Below, in pieces: positions 6,094 to 7,330 of a stretch of 7,330 bases of DNA. Origin of the DNA: an uncultured beta proteobacterium (GTDB taxonomy: Bacteria; Pseudomonadota; Gammaproteobacteria; Burkholderiales; Burkholderiaceae_C); assembly GCA_903914985.1 (NCBI GenBank), contig CAIWRE010000066.1:1-7330 (forward strand). The letters run 5' to 3'. The position numbers and the translations under genes were made by a program. The notes beneath the pieces were generated by a model that was given only the letters and a program-made list of their open reading frames with translations, ran no database searches and had not been told where the DNA came from. Positions within the stretch are counted from its first letter, which is position 1, and each line of letters opens with the position of its first letter.

Positions 6094-6849
6094 ATGAACC
6101 ACCTAGCCCTGATCACCAAAACCCAAGCGCTGATTGCCGCAGGCGACATTGTGGGCGCCGAATCTGCGCTGGTCGAACTGGCTGACGCCGAAGGCGACGG
6201 CGCTTTGCTGGTGGTGCTCGAACAACTGCCACCCAAAGACATCCTGGCCGTGATGCGCGAATACGACGACTCCAAAGAGTCGGTCATCAACCTGCTGGTC
6301 ACCCCCGAACAATTCGCGCGGGCTGTGGTGATTGAGAAGCAGTACAAAGACCTGAGCCGCACCCATTTGCGCGGCATGGTGAACTCGGTGATCTTCCGCC
6401 CCGACGGCGACCCGGTGGCATTTTTGACTGCGATTGGCGATTTAGAGGGCGGCAGCGAGGCGCTGGCCGACTACTTTGCCGAGCGTTGGAGCCGGGTCGA
6501 AGCCTTTGCCCGTACCGGCCACTTCGACACCGTAGAAGACGACGGCGACATGCTGTGCGAAGCCGATTTGTACGCAAACGCCTACGCCAAGCCACGTCTG
6601 GACGAAGAAGAAGTGGCCGACCAGGACTGGATGCAAATGGCCTTCACCCTGCGCTACGAGCTGCCAGACCTGTTTATTGAAATGCTGCTGGTGCTGCGCG
6701 CCAAGGCACGCGCCCACGACCTGGGCCTGGGCGAAGAGGAAGAGCTGGAAGCCGACGATGGCAAGGTGGAGACCGGTGACACCGACCGCGGCAAGGCCAC
6801 ACCTGCCGCCCGCGACGGCCTGGATGCCGACGAAGAGTCCGCCATTTAA
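6094..6849 (+). CDS. Uncharacterised 251-aa acidic protein sharing a QDWM motif with its upstream neighbour
   Basis: I do not recognise this protein. It is soluble and strongly acidic, without signal peptide or membrane segments. Residues 1-90 look all-helical (ALIAAGDIVGAESALVELAD, then LLVVLEQLPPKDILAVMREY and SVINLLVTPEQFARAV). The LEQLPP-type helical pairs recall MgtE N-terminal repeats, but the resemblance is weak and I make no assignment. Residues 95-165 form a second segment (RGMVNSVIFRPDGDPVAFLT, DYFAERWSRVEAFA). An acidic linker RLDEEEVADQDWM (168-180) repeats the E-x-A-x-QDWM seen near the end of the 178-residue protein. A helical piece LRYELPDLFIEMLLVLRAKA (187-206) follows, and a charged, probably disordered tail (211-251) ends the chain. 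A good Shine-Dalgarno supports the start. The next gene begins 3 bases after its stop, so the two are very likely coupled. Confidence 0.85.
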   Translation: MNHLALITKTQALIAAGDIVGAESALVELADAEGDGALLVVLEQLPPKDILAVMREYDDSKESVINLLVTPEQFARAVVIEKQYKDLSRTHLRGMVNSVIFRPDGDPVAFLTAIGDLEGGSEALADYFAERWSRVEAFARTGHFDTVEDDGDMLCEADLYANAYAKPRLDEEEVADQDWMQMAFTLRYELPDLFIEMLLVLRAKARAHDLGLGEEEELEADDGKVETGDTDRGKATPAARDGLDADEESAI

Positions 6850-6852
6850 ACC

Positions 6853-7330
6853 ATGGGTTCCAAAGCACAGTCCGCCGCAAGCGGCATGGCGCTGTTCGAT
6901 GAGCGGCCGTTTTTTGAAAAAGCACTGGCCCACGGCGTGCAGCATGGACTCATCCAGGCCGACAAGCTGGACAGCATTCGCGCCGACGCCCCCAAGGGCA
7001 TGGTGCAAATCGCACGTTACTTTGGCAGCGAATTTCTGCGTCCGGAGCTGGAAAAAGCCAAAGACCGCCTGATCAACCTGGTGAGTCTGAACCTCCAGCA
7101 CGAAAGCGGTGGCGATCTTCAAACCGCTGCACAGATGCTGCGCGACCACTCCTTTCTGTCACGATCCAAGGCGGGCTCCGACCTGCTCAAGGCGCTCATC
7201 GTGATGCCGCAAAACACCCACTTTGGTATGTCAGAGGCGCGCAGCTTTGCCGATGAACACATCCCCTTGCTGGAGCGCTGGAGCCTGAAAAGCTATGCCG
7301 ACTACCAGTCGGAGTACGCCAAGCGCAAGC
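6853..7330 (+). CDS. Uncharacterised protein, fourth gene of the J-domain cluster, 3'-truncated by the window edge
   Basis: An open frame starts at the ATG at 6853, three bases after the previous stop, and stays open for 159 codons to the window end without a stop. I do not recognise it. It begins MGSKAQSAASGMALFDERPF, with ATG at 6886 as an alternative start inside MALFDERPF. The rest is rich in predicted helix: FFEKALAHGVQHGLIQADKL, KGMVQIARYFGSEFLRPELE, DRLINLVSLNLQHESGGDL, AQMLRDHSFLSRSKAGSDLL and ALIVMPQNTHFGMSEARSFA. It has no signal peptide, membrane segment or cysteine in the visible part. Unlike its two upstream neighbours it has no acidic tract and no QDWM so far. GC-ending codon use matches the neighbours, which supports it as real coding sequence. 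The tight spacing suggests translational coupling and a shared role with the J-domain cluster. Confidence 0.82.
   Translation, partial: MGSKAQSAASGMALFDERPFFEKALAHGVQHGLIQADKLDSIRADAPKGMVQIARYFGSEFLRPELEKAKDRLINLVSLNLQHESGGDLQTAAQMLRDHSFLSRSKAGSDLLKALIVMPQNTHFGMSEARSFADEHIPLLERWSLKSYADYQSEYAKRK

Overview
The window reads as ordinary chromosome from a GC-rich Gram-negative bacterium, most likely a betaproteobacterium of the Burkholderiales/Comamonadaceae type. This placement is an inference from base composition, GC-ending codons, very tight gene packing and the mix of genes. There is no rRNA or other taxonomic marker. I saw no tRNA, rRNA, CRISPR array, insertion sequence or phage gene, and no stretch over 300 bases lacks a gene.

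Layout from left to right. (1) The 3' part of a cobalamin-binding-type radical SAM protein on the + strand, cut by the window edge. (2) Tail to tail with it, only 4 bases away, an exported S1-family (formylglycine) sulfatase on the - strand, with a C-terminal membrane segment and an arginine-rich tail. (3) A short divergent intergenic region, then a crotonase-superfamily (enoyl-CoA hydratase/isomerase-like) protein on the + strand. (4) Convergent with that, a - strand pair: a nitronate monooxygenase-like FMN protein preceded 14 bases upstream by an 81-residue protein of unknown function. (5) Divergent from that pair, a compact + strand cluster running off the right edge. It holds a 94-residue J-domain-only protein, a 178-residue unknown with an acidic tail, a 251-residue acidic unknown, and the beginning of a fourth unknown gene (at least 159 codons).

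The first four genes look like independent metabolic functions. Three carry non-standard key positions. The radical SAM cysteine motif is CX4CX2C instead of CX3CX2C. The crotonase has His where hydratases carry the second catalytic Glu. The nitronate monooxygenase-like protein has Phe where family members with known activity carry the active-site His.

The best candidate for an undescribed system is the J-domain cluster. A minimal Hsp70 co-chaperone is encoded with three soluble, uncharacterised proteins, at spacings of 10, 49 and 3 bases. Two of the unknowns share a short E-x-A-x-QDWM motif directly after an acidic stretch. A reasonable inference is a dedicated J-protein/Hsp70 client or adaptor module. 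No Hsp70 gene is visible here, so this depends on what lies downstream.
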